A DNA stretch of 64,000 nt from Lachnospiraceae bacterium (GCA_009911175.1 QXWX01000005.1:1-64000), one strand, 5' to 3'. Positions 34,124 to 43,565 are shown, counted from the first letter of the stretch. A program made the numbers and translations. Notes: a model not told the origin generated them from the letters alone.

Positions 34124-34945
34124 TCAGGAGATCAGCACCGCCAGATAATAAATGATCGGCGCCGTAAAGATCACGCTGTCAAACCGGTCCAGAATCCCGC
34201 CGTGGCCCGGGATCAGTTTCCCGTAATCCTTGATTCCGTAATTCCGCTTGATTGCGGAAGCCCCCAGATCCCCCACCTGAGAGATCATCCCGCCGACCGC
34301 GCCGATCACCGCAAAGGAAAGCACGTTTACATTCGCATTTCCCCAGTGATTGATGGCCAGACCATAGAGCACGGCGATCAGGGCTGCCCCGGCAACACCG
34401 CCGATCCCGCCCTCAACGGATTTTTTGGGGCTGAGCTTCGGCGCCATCTTATGCTTTCCGATCAGCATCCCTGTGCAGTACGCGCAGGTGTCGCATCCCC
34501 AGGAACAGATAAATACCAGCCACACGGTGAACGCGCCGCCCGGCATCACCCGGATCTGATAAATATAGGACAGCATCACCGTCACATAGAACACCCCGAA
34601 AAATGCCGCCATCAGCTGATCCGCGTGATATTTCGGATAGGAAAATACCATCACCGCCATGAGAGAAATGACCAGGGCCATGATGAGCCCCAGAAACCAG
34701 TCTCTGGATTCTCCCGGGAGGTATCCTCCGCCCATGGCCAGCAACAGCCCGTCATATAGGATTCCGAAAAGATACCCGCAGATTCCGAGCAGCGCGTTTT
34801 CTATGTGGAAGGGCTTATACAATTCCCGCATTCCGATCCAGCTGATCAGCGCCACCGTAACCCAGAGCACCGTCCCGCCTGAAATGATCGTAAGCAGCGC
34901 AAGGATGACCAGAAGGATCCCGCTCAACAGCCTTGTCTTAAACAT
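34124..34945 (-). CDS. cdsA: Phosphatidate cytidylyltransferase
   Basis: 273 residues, about eight membrane segments. The C-terminal CTP-transferase P signature is visible (SQVGDLGASAIKRNYGIKDY at about 212-231, then GHGGILDRFDS). It makes CDP-diacylglycerol for phospholipids. AAGGAGGGGCAGG precedes the ATG. The start overlaps the end of uppS by 8 bp. Confidence 0.95.
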   Translation of the reverse strand: MFKTRLLSGILLVILALLTIISGGTVLWVTVALISWIGMRELYKPFHIENALLGICGYLFGILYDGLLLAMGGGYLPGESRDWFLGLIMALVISLMAVMVFSYPKYHADQLMAAFFGVFYVTVMLSYIYQIRVMPGGAFTVWLVFICSWGCDTCAYCTGMLIGKHKMAPKLSPKKSVEGGIGGVAGAALIAVLYGLAINHWGNANVNVLSFAVIGAVGGMISQVGDLGASAIKRNYGIKDYGKLIPGHGGILDRFDSVIFTAPIIYYLAVLIS

Positions 34946-35654
34946 CCTGCCCCTCCTTTATTCCGCCGAATCTCCGCTCTCTACTATTATAATGCTCGAT
35001 GGCACGGATCAATTCCTCTTTTGTAAAATCTGGCCATGGAACATCGGTAAAATAAAATTCCGAATATGCAAGCTGCCACAAAAGATAATTGGACAGCCTA
35101 AGCTCCCCGCTCGTCCGAATCAGCAGGTCCGGATCCGGCAGCTCCCGGGTATCCAGATAAGCGGCATACAGCTTTTCGTCAATGTCTTCCGGCTTCACCT
35201 TCTGATCCACACAGTCCTGCGCCAGCCGCTTCACCGCACGGATCATCTCATCCCGGCTTCCGTAGTTCAGAGCGATGGTAAAATTCAGGCCGCCGTTGTT
35301 CCGGCTCGCCTCCTCCAGCTCCAGTATCCGTTTTTTGATATCCTCATCCAGGGGATGGATATCCCCGATGACCCGGATCTTCATATCATTTTTCTCCGCC
35401 GTTTTCAGGCAGGTTTTCATATAATTCCTGAGCAGCTTCATCAGAGCATCCACTTCCGACTTTGGGCGCTGCCAGTTCTCCGTGGAAAACGCATAGACCG
35501 TCAGGTACTTGATCCCCATCCGCCATGCTTCCTCACAGATCCGTTCTACATTCTTGCTTCCCTGAGCGTGTCCGTAATTGCGCGGCATTCCCTTTGACCT
35601 GGCCCAGCGGCCATTTCCATCCAGGATGATTGCCACATGCTTCGGTACGTTCAT
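34938..35654 (-). CDS. uppS: Undecaprenyl diphosphate synthase
   Basis: 238 residues from ATG 35654 (GGAGGGAAAGCGAG upstream). The family's DGNGRWA motif near the N-terminus, TVYAFSTENWQRP (about 67) and the C-terminal LIRTSGELRLSNYLLWQLAYSE region are clear. It makes the C55 lipid carrier used by peptidoglycan and, here, by the polysaccharide operon 5 kb downstream. Confidence 0.95.
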   Translation of the reverse strand: MNVPKHVAIILDGNGRWARSKGMPRNYGHAQGSKNVERICEEAWRMGIKYLTVYAFSTENWQRPKSEVDALMKLLRNYMKTCLKTAEKNDMKIRVIGDIHPLDEDIKKRILELEEASRNNGGLNFTIALNYGSRDEMIRAVKRLAQDCVDQKVKPEDIDEKLYAAYLDTRELPDPDLLIRTSGELRLSNYLLWQLAYSEFYFTDVPWPDFTKEELIRAIEHYNSRERRFGGIKEGQDV

Positions 35655-35736
35655 CTCGCTTTCCCTCCATTCACAGCAAAAGGGGATTGAGATACCATGC
35701 CTCAAGCATACACAGATTTCTCAAGCCCCCATGCAA

Positions 35737-36288
35737 TTATACCGTCATAACCTCTTTCGTCTTCGCCTCTACCTCTTTATCCACATCCTTGATATACTTG
35801 TCCGTCAGCTTCTGGAGACGTTCCCCAAGATCCTTAATCTCATCCTCGGAAACCTCGGTCCCTTTGAGCTTCTTGAACGCGTCATTTCCATCCCGGCGAA
35901 TATTGCGGATGGCTACCTTCGCGGCCTCTCCTTTTTTCTTCACGTCCTTCGCCAGATCTTTTCTGCGTTCCTCCGTCAGCTCCGGAAATACCAAACGGAT
36001 CGTGGAGCCGTCATTGGTGGGGTTGATCCCCAGGTCGGATATCTGGATCGCCTTCTCGATCACCTTGAGCATATTTTTCTCCCATGGCTGGATCTGGATC
36101 ATACGCGCTTCCGGCACGGAAACATTGGCTACCTGCTGGATCGGGGTCGGGGTTCCGTAATAGTCTACCACGATTCGGTCCAAAACATGCGGATTTGCCC
36201 GTCCGGCACGAATCGCTCCCAGCTCTCCGCCCAGATTCTTCATGGTTTTTGTCATCTTCTCTTCGTATACCTTTAATTTTTCATCCAT
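35737..36288 (-). CDS. frr: Ribosome recycling factor
   Basis: 183 residues, full length for the family. It begins KLKVYEEKMTKTMKNLGGEL and has GRANPHVLDRI and the conserved PWEKNMLKVIEKAI block. It splits terminated ribosomes with EF-G. AAGGAGGACAGGAAA precedes the ATG. It follows pyrH after a 188-bp gap holding tandem 46-bp repeats. Confidence 0.95.
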   Translation of the reverse strand: MDEKLKVYEEKMTKTMKNLGGELGAIRAGRANPHVLDRIVVDYYGTPTPIQQVANVSVPEARMIQIQPWEKNMLKVIEKAIQISDLGINPTNDGSTIRLVFPELTEERRKDLAKDVKKKGEAAKVAIRNIRRDGNDAFKKLKGTEVSEDEIKDLGERLQKLTDKYIKDVDKEVEAKTKEVMTV

Positions 36289-36337
36289 TTTCCTGTCCTC
36301 CTTGGATTGATATATTACGTAAAATTTTTCTGTACTT

Positions 36338-36446
36338 TATACCTTATGAAACGACCAAATAGCCATAATGGGATACCCTTGGGTATACCTTATGAAACGG
36401 CCAAGCGGCCAAAATGGGATGCTCTCGCGTATTACTTATGAAGCGG
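36338..36446 (+). repeat. 46-bp tandem repeat, about 2.3 copies
   Basis: Units at 36338-36383 and 36384-36429, plus a partial at 36430-36446, each starting TATACCTTATGAAACG or TATTACTTATGAAGCG. Each contains a GGGAT..CCC-type element. The same unit occurs twice in reverse orientation at 43566-43657, so it is a dispersed family. It fills most of the frr-pyrH gap. Confidence 0.75.
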
Positions 36447-36476
36447 CGTACAGTTCTTCCGTATTGATTCCCGTCA

Positions 36477-37172
36477 CTAAACCGTAACCTTCGTCCCTGT
36501 AAAGCTGCCGCTCATGGTCCTGACGATGCTCTCCTCCTCGTTCAGCCCAAATACCAGCATGGGCATCCGGTTCTCCATGCAGAGGATCGATGCCGTCAGA
36601 TCCACCGCCGCAAGCTTTTGATCAATCACCTCCTGGATGGAGATCTCATCATACTTTTTCGCGTCCGGATTGACCTTGGGATCGCTGTCATAGATCCCGT
36701 CGATGGCCTTTGCCAGAAGCATGGCGTCCGCCTCGATCTCAACCGCCCGAAGGACCGCTCCCGTATCCGTAGAAAAATAAGGATGTCCGGTCCCGCCCGC
36801 GAAAAAGATCACCTTTCCCTCTTCCAGCGCCGCCACAGCGGCATCCTTGGAAAACAGAGAGGTAAATGCCCCGCAAACAAAGGGTGTAAATACCTCTGTC
36901 CTCATCCCTGCATATCGAAAGATATCTGATACATAGATACAGTTCATCACCGTTGCCAGCATCCCGATCTGGTCTGCCTTCGTCCGGTCGATCGTCTCGC
37001 TGGCGCGCCCTCTCCAGAAGTTGCCGCCTCCAGTCACGATTGCAATCTGGTATCCCTCATCCGTCAGCTTCTTCACTTGACGCGCAACCCCCATGCAGGT
37101 TTTTTCGTCAAAGCCTGTCTTCTTCTCCCCTGCCAGGGCCTCACCGCTTAATTTCAGCAATACTCTTTTCAT
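36477..37172 (-). CDS. pyrH: UMP kinase
   Basis: 231 residues. An amino-acid-kinase fold begins KRVLLKLSGEAL and has VTGGGNFWRGR (about 45-55) and GGTGHPYFSTDTGAVLRA (about 127-144), all typical of bacterial UMP kinases. It phosphorylates UMP to UDP. GGAGTATAAGAG precedes the ATG. The usual upstream partners rpsB and tsf are absent here; a ClC gene occupies that place. Confidence 0.95.
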   Translation of the reverse strand: MKRVLLKLSGEALAGEKKTGFDEKTCMGVARQVKKLTDEGYQIAIVTGGGNFWRGRASETIDRTKADQIGMLATVMNCIYVSDIFRYAGMRTEVFTPFVCGAFTSLFSKDAAVAALEEGKVIFFAGGTGHPYFSTDTGAVLRAVEIEADAMLLAKAIDGIYDSDPKVNPDAKKYDEISIQEVIDQKLAAVDLTASILCMENRMPMLVFGLNEEESIVRTMSGSFTGTKVTV

Positions 37173-37352
37173 CTCTTATACTCCTTCATGTCCGGCCCTT
37201 CCGCACCGGCGGACGGCCTGTCTGCTACTGTCTGCCCGCCGGTTTGAAATGTCCGGCAGTCCCTAAAATGAAGTATAACATAACTTTCCTCTTTTGTCAT
37301 GTATATATCTCAAGCCCATTGAATTTTGCCTGGAACAAAATCGACTGTTGGT

Positions 37353-37401
37353 CTGTATACCATCGTATGCAGAAAGGCTGCCAGTGACAGGCTTTCTGTA
37401 T
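37353..37401 (+). repeat. 49-bp hairpin-containing repeat, copy 1
   Basis: Starts CTGTATACCATCGTATGCAG. It contains a stem of AGAAAGGCTGCCA type and differs from the copy at 47013-47061 by one base in 49, in opposite orientation. It lies 11 bp beyond the ClC stop codon, so it may end that transcript, although no T-tract is present. Confidence 0.8.
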
Positions 37402-37412
37402 CATGACCCCTT

Positions 37413-38720
37413 TCAGGCCTCGTCCTGTGCCGCCGCCAGACTTTTCTCCAACAGGATCTGATTCATCGGTTTCGGATGCAGAAGCTCCGACACCACATAG
37501 GCGGTCAGGCAGACGATACACAGGGACAAGAGCTGGCTGACCAGCCCGGACATTTCAAACAGAAGCACGATTCCCGTTACCGGCGCCCGCACCACTGCCG
37601 TAAAAAAACCTGCCATCGCCAGCAGCACAAAATTATTCAGATACATTGGATCCAATCCGAGAAGCTCCGTCCCTGCCAGCGCAAAAATACCGCCCAGCAG
37701 AGCTCCCAGCGTCAGAAGCGGGAAGATATTCCCGCCCGGCGCGCCGGAGCCAAAGCAGATTGCCGAAAACAAAAATTTCACAAGGAAGATCAGTACCGCT
37801 GCTCCCAGCAGCATATCCCCCCTTGTCAGGGAACCAATCAGCCAGCTTCCGCTGCCAAGTGCCTTGGGCATCAGCACGGCAAAGATTCCTGCCGCAGAGA
37901 AGGCCGTCACCATCCGGCCTGTTTCATTCAGGAATCCTGCCTTTTTGTACAGGCTCTGTGCACGCAGCATGGCCCAGCTGTAGAATGCCCCTGCCATACC
38001 GATCAGAATCCCCAGCACAAGCAGCATCCAGTAATGGGTCTGGGGCAGGACGGCTGTCAGCTGAAACTGAAAAACCGGATCAGCCCCCAGGATATGGCTG
38101 GAGGAAAACGCGGCAGCAGCCGTAGCCGCCAGCACGGATATAAAATCCGTCGTTTTCCCTGCCCGATATATTTCTTCCATAGCAAATACCATTCCTGCCA
38201 GAGGCGCGTGAAATGTGGCCGCAATCCCGGCCCCGGCTCCGCAGGCCATCAGGCTGCGCTCCTCGTCCTCTCCCCGCCTGAGAAATCTGGAGACACCCTG
38301 TCCGGTCATGGCTCCCAGCTGGATGGATGGTCCGCACCTTCCCAACGACATTCCGCCGAAGACGCACAAAAAGCCTCCCGCAAACTTTGCCGGTATTACC
38401 CGCATCCAACGCCGGGACAATGTTCCGGCAATCTCCGCCTCCACCTGCGGAATCCCCCCGCCCGCGATCAGAGGCTCCCACCTCAGAAGCCGTCCCACCA
38501 CAACTGCCAGCAGCAGCAATACGGCGAACCAGCCTGCAAACCAGGCCGGATTCTTATAAAGGAATTGAAGCACTTTATCCAGCCACTTTGTAGCATAGCT
38601 CAGGCAAACCCGATATAAAATGACTGTCAGACCGGCCAGTACTCCGACGAAAAGTCCTTCTGCGATCATGACAAGCGATACCCTATTCTGTTCACCGATA
38701 TTCGTTCTGTTTTCTTCCAT
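37413..38720 (-). CDS. ClC-family chloride channel/transporter with altered gate motif
   Basis: 435 residues with about ten membrane helices. The ClC signatures are present: AGGGIPQVE (about 90), GRCGPSIQLG (about 127-136), an AMEEIYR segment (about 180) and SGAPGGNIFPLLTLGALLGG (about 325). The usual GREGP gating glutamate is replaced by Cys (codon TGC at plus-strand 38332-38334). Loss of this side chain abolishes proton-coupled exchange in studied ClC proteins, so this one may work as a channel or by another gate. It does not look like a pseudogene. Confidence 0.9.
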   Translation of the reverse strand: MEENRTNIGEQNRVSLVMIAEGLFVGVLAGLTVILYRVCLSYATKWLDKVLQFLYKNPAWFAGWFAVLLLLAVVVGRLLRWEPLIAGGGIPQVEAEIAGTLSRRWMRVIPAKFAGGFLCVFGGMSLGRCGPSIQLGAMTGQGVSRFLRRGEDEERSLMACGAGAGIAATFHAPLAGMVFAMEEIYRAGKTTDFISVLAATAAAAFSSSHILGADPVFQFQLTAVLPQTHYWMLLVLGILIGMAGAFYSWAMLRAQSLYKKAGFLNETGRMVTAFSAAGIFAVLMPKALGSGSWLIGSLTRGDMLLGAAVLIFLVKFLFSAICFGSGAPGGNIFPLLTLGALLGGIFALAGTELLGLDPMYLNNFVLLAMAGFFTAVVRAPVTGIVLLFEMSGLVSQLLSLCIVCLTAYVVSELLHPKPMNQILLEKSLAAAQDEA

Positions 38721-38838
38721 CTGTCTGTCCCTCTTATTTTGCCGCCAATCCAGGTTTCGATATCCTTAACGATACACCCCCCTTTCCCAAAAGTCAACCG
38801 GATAGGAACTTATATTTTCCCCGTATTCAGCCGATATT

Positions 38839-38844
38839 TATAAT
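38839..38844 (+). promoter_or_regulatory. Possible -10 box for the downstream hypothetical gene
   Basis: TATAAT at 38839-38844, 57 bp before the ATG at 38901. No good -35 lies 16-18 bp upstream (only TTTTCC-like sequence), so this is a tentative site. Confidence 0.3.
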
Positions 38845-38900
38845 AAGAATATGTTCGTGACAGAAGCTGTAATGACTTTTTGAATATGAGGAGGTGCCAT

Positions 38901-39758
38901 ATGAATTTTTTTGCGGTTCAATCTTTGAACTCTTATACAAAAAATATGGAAATGCAGATGAAGTGGCAGAAGCGAAAGGATACCAATGACTTCACTGCGG
39001 ACGGGACAACCAGCATTGATGACTGGGTAAAGCAGCAGGCGGATGAGATCAGACAAGCCAACAAGGAAGGCTCCGCAAAGCTCCAGGCGCAGATTGATCT
39101 GAAATTAAAGTGCGGCCAGAGGCTGACTGCGGATGAGATGGAATATCTGAGGAAAAATGACCCGGAAGCCTATCAGCATGTAAAATCCATGCAGGCCGAA
39201 CAGAAGCAGTATGAACAGGAGCTCAAAAGGTGCAAGACCAAGGATGAGGTGGAGCGGGTGAAGATGCTCCATACGGCCAGCTCTTTAAGCGCCGTCAACA
39301 ATATCATGCACAATCCCGCGATCCCGGAAAACAAAAAATTTGAGCTGGTGATGCGCGAACATCAGAAGAATGAAGCCCTCCAGCAGTCTACCAGGGAATT
39401 TGTGGAAAGCGGCAGATACGCCAAGCTGCCGACGGAACAGGAACGGCTGAAGGCCGAGAAGGATCTACAGGAAGCCAAGGAAGCTGAACAGAAGATTGAC
39501 GACCCGGCTCAGGATACCGTAGAGGAGATCCTGGACAAAGCCGTGAAGAACGGCGATGAAGAACCGCCGGAGGCATCTCAGGTGAAGGAATCGCTCATTG
39601 AGGATGCCAGGGATGTTCTCAGCCAGAGGGAGATGACCCGCGCGGAGGCGGAACTGACCCCGGAGGCCTTGAAGGTAAAACGCGCTAAGGCCCAGGCCGC
39701 ATACAAAGCAGCCGGTGATATTGCCCCTGCTCCTGTGCTGGACGTCAAAGCAGAATAG
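38901..39758 (+). CDS. Charged, helical hypothetical protein
   Basis: 285 residues from ATG 38901, preceded by an excellent GAGGAGGTGCCAT; an upstream ATG at 38880 is unlikely. No signal peptide or membrane segment. The sequence is very rich in Glu, Lys, Gln and Ala, with long stretches expected to form helices or coiled coils (about 45-150 and 175-285). Segments such as GQRLTADEMEYLRKNDPEAY (about 68-87) recall proteins seen in Lachnospiraceae and in mobile-element-like contexts, but I know no function. Single-gene unit: promoter region before it, strong terminator after it. Confidence 0.65.
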   Translation: MNFFAVQSLNSYTKNMEMQMKWQKRKDTNDFTADGTTSIDDWVKQQADEIRQANKEGSAKLQAQIDLKLKCGQRLTADEMEYLRKNDPEAYQHVKSMQAEQKQYEQELKRCKTKDEVERVKMLHTASSLSAVNNIMHNPAIPENKKFELVMREHQKNEALQQSTREFVESGRYAKLPTEQERLKAEKDLQEAKEAEQKIDDPAQDTVEEILDKAVKNGDEEPPEASQVKESLIEDARDVLSQREMTRAEAELTPEALKVKRAKAQAAYKAAGDIAPAPVLDVKAE

Positions 39759-39851
39759 ACGCTCTGTTCTGCCCTGTTTCGTCCGGTATACTGAAAAACA
39801 CCGCCTATACGGTTGGATGATCTAAAGTGCATCCAACCTGCTTATCCATTC

Positions 39852-39893
39852 GCTGGATCAGATAGAGCACGATGTCTGACCCAGCTTTTTTTA
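39852..39893 (+). terminator. Intrinsic terminator after the hypothetical gene
   Basis: GCTGG..CAGA pairs with TCTG..CCAGC around a short loop and is followed by seven T. It is a textbook rho-independent terminator for the gene ending at 39758. Confidence 0.8.
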
Positions 39894-40003
39894 TTTTTTC
39901 TGTTTTTTATATCCAATTTTCCTTGAAGAGTCTGTAATATCGGGCCTTCACGAATTGTCTGAATTTTTCATAAAAATTCCAACGATTTATTTTTTAAAAA
40001 CTG

Positions 40004-40032
40004 TTGACAATCCGGTATCCTTGTAGTATAGT
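40004..40032 (+). promoter_or_regulatory. Promoter of tRNA-Gly
   Basis: A consensus -35 TTGACA (40004-40009), a 17-bp spacer and a -10 TATAGT (40027-40032). It places the start of transcription about 30 bp before the tRNA. Confidence 0.85.
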
Positions 40033-40071
40033 ATGTATTGTTCCGATACGGAATACAAAAAACATAGAGAT

Positions 40072-40144
40072 GCGACAGTGGCTCAGTTGGTAGAGTACGA
40101 CCTTGCCAAGGTCGGGGTCGCGGGTTCGAACCCCGTCTGTCGCT
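40072..40144 (+). tRNA. tRNA-Gly (anticodon GCC)
   Basis: 73 nt with a complete cloverleaf: acceptor GCGACAG/CTGTCGC, anticodon loop TTGCCAA between GACC and GGTC, and T-arm GCGGGTTCGAACCCCGT. CCA is not encoded. It is a single-gene unit with its own promoter and terminator. Confidence 0.97.
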
Positions 40145-40146
40145 CT

Positions 40147-40178
40147 AAAAAAACTTCCAGTAATTTGGAAGTTTTTTT
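40147..40178 (+). terminator. Terminator of the tRNA-Gly transcript
   Basis: AAACTTCC and GGAAGTTT flank an 8-nt loop and are followed by a run of seven T, starting 3 bp after the tRNA. The 200 bp from here to aspS contain nothing I recognise. Confidence 0.85.
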
Positions 40179-40378
40179 ATTTTATGTACGGCATCGGATT
40201 CACAAAAAAGGGCTGCCGGGAAATTACAGTGATCTACAATCTGTTGCCGCAGTTCATCAGAACTTACAACGACTGTGGGTATACAACATTTCCCGACGCC
40301 CTTATTTTGCATTCTATAAGTCAAATCTCCTTACAAGCATGACCATCCGGCTCATTACCTCATGGAAATCAAGATCAC

Positions 40379-42178
40379 TCAATCTTCTCTTGTCTCCTCT
40401 TTCGCCAGGTCGAGCCCCAGCTCCGCAAGCTGCTTCTCATCCACTTCCCCTGGAGCGTCCGTCATCAGGCAAGACGCGTCCTTGATCTTCGGAAACGCGA
40501 TCACATCCCGGATACTGTCTTCCTTTGCCATCAGCATGACCAGACGGTCCAATCCGTATGCAAGCCCGGCGTGAGGCGGCACTCCGTACCGGAACGCATC
40601 CATCAAAAAGCCGAACTGACTGTATGCCTGTTCCTTCGTAAATCCAAGCACTTCGAACATTTTTTCCTGGATATCATCCTGATAGATCCGGATGCTCCCG
40701 CCTCCGATCTCATTTCCGTTCAGTGTGATATCATATGCCTTGGCCCGTACCCTGCCCGGTTCGGAATCAATATACTGCAGGTCCTCTTCCATGGGCATGG
40801 TAAACGGATGGTGCATGGCCGTATAGCGGTTCTGCTCTTCGCTCCATTCCAGCAGCGGAAATTCCGTAATCCAGAGGAACTTATACTCATTCTTATCCAA
40901 AAGCTCCAGCTGCTTCGCCAGCTCCACACGCAGCGTGCCCAGCACGTCCCAGACCACCTTGTTCTGATCCGCGGCAAACAGCAGCAGGTCTCCCGCCTCT
41001 CCTGACATGGCCCGGATCAGGTTCTTGGACTGCTCCTCGGTCATGAATTTCGCAAAGGAGGACTTTACCGTACCATCCTCCTGGATGGCAATATAGGCAA
41101 GCCCCTTTGCGCCGTAGTCCTTTGCAAAGCTGACCAGCTTGTCGATCTTCTTTCGGGGCATACCGCCCTGCCCTTTCACATTGATCCCCCGCACGGTGCC
41201 TCCGTTTTCCACGGCACCCTTAAATACGACAAAATCAAAATCCTTTACGGTTTCGGTCACATTCACCAACTCCATGCCGAACCGGGTATCCGGCTTGTCG
41301 GAACCATACCGATCCATGGCCTCCTGCCAGGTCATCCTGGGAATCGGCAGGCTCACCTCCACACCCAGCACGTCCCGGAACAATTTTGCCAGAAGTCGCT
41401 CATTGACATCAATTACATCGTCCACGTCTACAAAGGAAAGCTCCATGTCAATCTGGGTAAATTCCGGCTGCCTGTCCGCGCGCAGATCCTCATCCCGGAA
41501 GCATTTCGCGATCTGAAAATACCGGTCATATCCGGAGCACATCAGCAGCTGCTTGAACAGCTGGGGAGACTGGGGAAGTCCGTAAAAACTACCCGGATGT
41601 ACCCGGCTTGGCACCAGGTAGTCCCTCGCCCCCTCGGGCGTGCTCTTGCCCAGGATCGGGGTCTCGATCTCCAGAAAGCCTTCCTCCGCCAGAAACTGCC
41701 GGGTCAGGGTCGCTACCCGGCTGCGCATCATCAGATTCCTCTGGAGATCCGGCCTTCTTAAGTCCAGATAACGGTATTTCAGACGCAGCTCTTCCTTGGT
41801 TTTTGAATTTTCCTCAATGGGGAACGGCGGAGTGGCGGATTCGGAAAGCACTCGAAGCTCCGACGGGATCACCTCGATCTCCCCGGTGGCAATGTGCTCA
41901 TTCACCGCGCCGGAACGCTTTTCCACTCTTCCCGCGACTGCGACAACATACTCGGAGCGAAGGCCGGCTGCCTTTGCGATCAGCTCCGCGTCCGCCTTTC
42001 CTTCCTCAAATACAACCTGAATGATCCCGGAACGGTCCCGGACGTCTACAAACACAAGCCCTCCCTTATTCCGGTTCTTCTGCACCCATCCCATGACTGT
42101 GACCTGCTCTCCCGCATTTGCCGCCGAGAGCTCGCCGCAGCGGTGGGTCCGGTGTAATCCTCTCATTGATTCTGCCAT
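40379..42178 (-). CDS. aspS: Aspartyl-tRNA synthetase
   Basis: 599 residues, full length for the bacterial type. N-terminal OB-fold anticodon domain (VMGWVQKNRNKGGLVFVDVRD, in two parts), class II catalytic core (FLEIETPILGKSTPEGARDY, about 165-184; FRDEDLRADRQPEFTQID, about 217-234), a GAD insertion domain and the C-terminal motif 3 (GLAYGLDRLVMLM). It charges tRNA-Asp. It lies 102 bp after hisS and may share its transcript. No T-box leader is seen. Confidence 0.97.
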   Translation of the reverse strand: MAESMRGLHRTHRCGELSAANAGEQVTVMGWVQKNRNKGGLVFVDVRDRSGIIQVVFEEGKADAELIAKAAGLRSEYVVAVAGRVEKRSGAVNEHIATGEIEVIPSELRVLSESATPPFPIEENSKTKEELRLKYRYLDLRRPDLQRNLMMRSRVATLTRQFLAEEGFLEIETPILGKSTPEGARDYLVPSRVHPGSFYGLPQSPQLFKQLLMCSGYDRYFQIAKCFRDEDLRADRQPEFTQIDMELSFVDVDDVIDVNERLLAKLFRDVLGVEVSLPIPRMTWQEAMDRYGSDKPDTRFGMELVNVTETVKDFDFVVFKGAVENGGTVRGINVKGQGGMPRKKIDKLVSFAKDYGAKGLAYIAIQEDGTVKSSFAKFMTEEQSKNLIRAMSGEAGDLLLFAADQNKVVWDVLGTLRVELAKQLELLDKNEYKFLWITEFPLLEWSEEQNRYTAMHHPFTMPMEEDLQYIDSEPGRVRAKAYDITLNGNEIGGGSIRIYQDDIQEKMFEVLGFTKEQAYSQFGFLMDAFRYGVPPHAGLAYGLDRLVMLMAKEDSIRDVIAFPKIKDASCLMTDAPGEVDEKQLAELGLDLAKEETRED

Positions 42179-42280
42179 AATCTCTCACTGCTCCTTTAAA
42201 TTCATATTCTGAATAATAATGAAATTTTGATTCATTTTTGCACGGACAGCGCAGCCTGCGCGCTGTTCTTTCCCAGACAA

Positions 42281-43525
42281 CTACCAGATCTCCACGATCT
42301 CCTCATATCCCTGCCGCGCCAGCTGTTCCTTCTGGAACTTCTTATTTTTCTTCATATTCATGATCATGACCTGCATACCCGCGCCCCGCTCTTCTCTGGC
42401 CCGCTCCAGGATCTCCAGCAACTTTTCCTGGGGAAGGTTCTTATCCAGCAGATACGCTTTCTTCTCCTTCCCGGTTGGCACCTGGTACTGCCGCTCCAGA
42501 AGGAGCATGACGATCCGCTCAAATCCGATGGAAAATCCCACGGCCGGGGTAGCCTGCCCCGTAAATCTTCCGATCATCTCGTCATAGCGTCCGCCGCCGC
42601 CCACAGAGCCGCCAAATTCATCCATGGAGATCTCAAAGATCGTGCCCGTATAGTAGGACATCCCTCTCACCAGCGTGGGGTCGAAGCTGATCTTAAAATC
42701 CGCCTCCTTCGCGCGCTCCACACTGCTTATGATCGTTTCCAGCGATGCCGCCGCATCCGCCGGGAGATAACCTTCCAGCTTCTGGCCGCACCAGCGTACG
42801 CCTTCCACATCATTTGTAATCTCCTGAAACATCTGCAGGTATGTGTCCACCGATTCCTTCGCATAGCCATTTTCCTCTAATTCCGCCCGGATCCCGTCAA
42901 GACCGATCTTGTCCATCTTATCCAGGGTGATGAATATTTTGTCATAATCCGCTTCGTCAAATCCGCTGTAAGCCGCCATCGCCTTTAAGAAGCGCCGGTC
43001 ATTGACGCGGATCGTAAAATCATGAAATTCCAGCTTTCCGAGCAGCGTGGTGGTAGCCAGGATCAGCTCGATCTCTGCCAGATTCGAGGGTTCTCCCAGG
43101 ATATCAATGTCACACTGCATAAACTGCCGGAACCGCCCTCTCTGGGGACGATCTGCCCTCCATACATTGCCGATCTGGAGCGCCTTAAAAGGGGACGGCA
43201 GATCGTTGGCGTTGGCCGAATAATAGCGGGAAAGGGGAACCGTCAGGTCATAGCGCAGTCCGCCGTCCACCACGTCTGCCTCTTCCCTAGCCTGATCCAG
43301 CTTCAGCTTTTCCCCCCGCTTCAAGATCTTAAAGATCAGCTTTTCGTTGTCTCCGCCCTGCTTGCTTGACAGGTTCTCGATATGCTCCACACAGGGCGTC
43401 TCGATGGAGCAAAACCCAAATGACTTGTAGGTCTCCTTGATCAGACCCACACAATAATCCCGGATCTCCATTTCCTCCGGAAGCATGTCCTTCATCCCGG
43501 TCACGGGCTTTTTCTTCAATGCCAT
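42281..43525 (-). CDS. hisS: Histidyl-tRNA synthetase
   Basis: 414 residues. Class II motif 2 is visible (GNVWRADRPQRGRFRQFMQ, about 117-135), as are histidine-binding VRGMSYYTGTIFEI (about 268-281) and motif 3 (GFSIGFERIVMLL, about 327). It charges tRNA-His. AAGGACC precedes the ATG. hisS-aspS is a standard pair; here the pair is separated from hemZ by the two-component/ABC cassette. Confidence 0.96.
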   Translation of the reverse strand: MALKKKPVTGMKDMLPEEMEIRDYCVGLIKETYKSFGFCSIETPCVEHIENLSSKQGGDNEKLIFKILKRGEKLKLDQAREEADVVDGGLRYDLTVPLSRYYSANANDLPSPFKALQIGNVWRADRPQRGRFRQFMQCDIDILGEPSNLAEIELILATTTLLGKLEFHDFTIRVNDRRFLKAMAAYSGFDEADYDKIFITLDKMDKIGLDGIRAELEENGYAKESVDTYLQMFQEITNDVEGVRWCGQKLEGYLPADAAASLETIISSVERAKEADFKISFDPTLVRGMSYYTGTIFEISMDEFGGSVGGGGRYDEMIGRFTGQATPAVGFSIGFERIVMLLLERQYQVPTGKEKKAYLLDKNLPQEKLLEILERAREERGAGMQVMIMNMKKNKKFQKEQLARQGYEEIVEIW

Positions 43526-43565
43526 AATATATTGGTCCTTTCTTTCCTTCCAAATTCAGCTGGGC

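Larger units (their letters stand above)
39759..40071 (+). other. Intergenic region between the hypothetical gene and tRNA-Gly
   Basis: It holds a hairpin at about 39814-39840 (GGTTGGATG / CATCCAACC), the terminator at 39852-39893 and the tRNA promoter at 40004-40032. I see no coding sequence. Confidence 0.6.

Noticed and set aside
36338..36446. CRISPR array
   Set aside because: The 46-bp units are directly adjacent without unique spacers, and no cas genes lie in the window. The same holds for 43566-43657.
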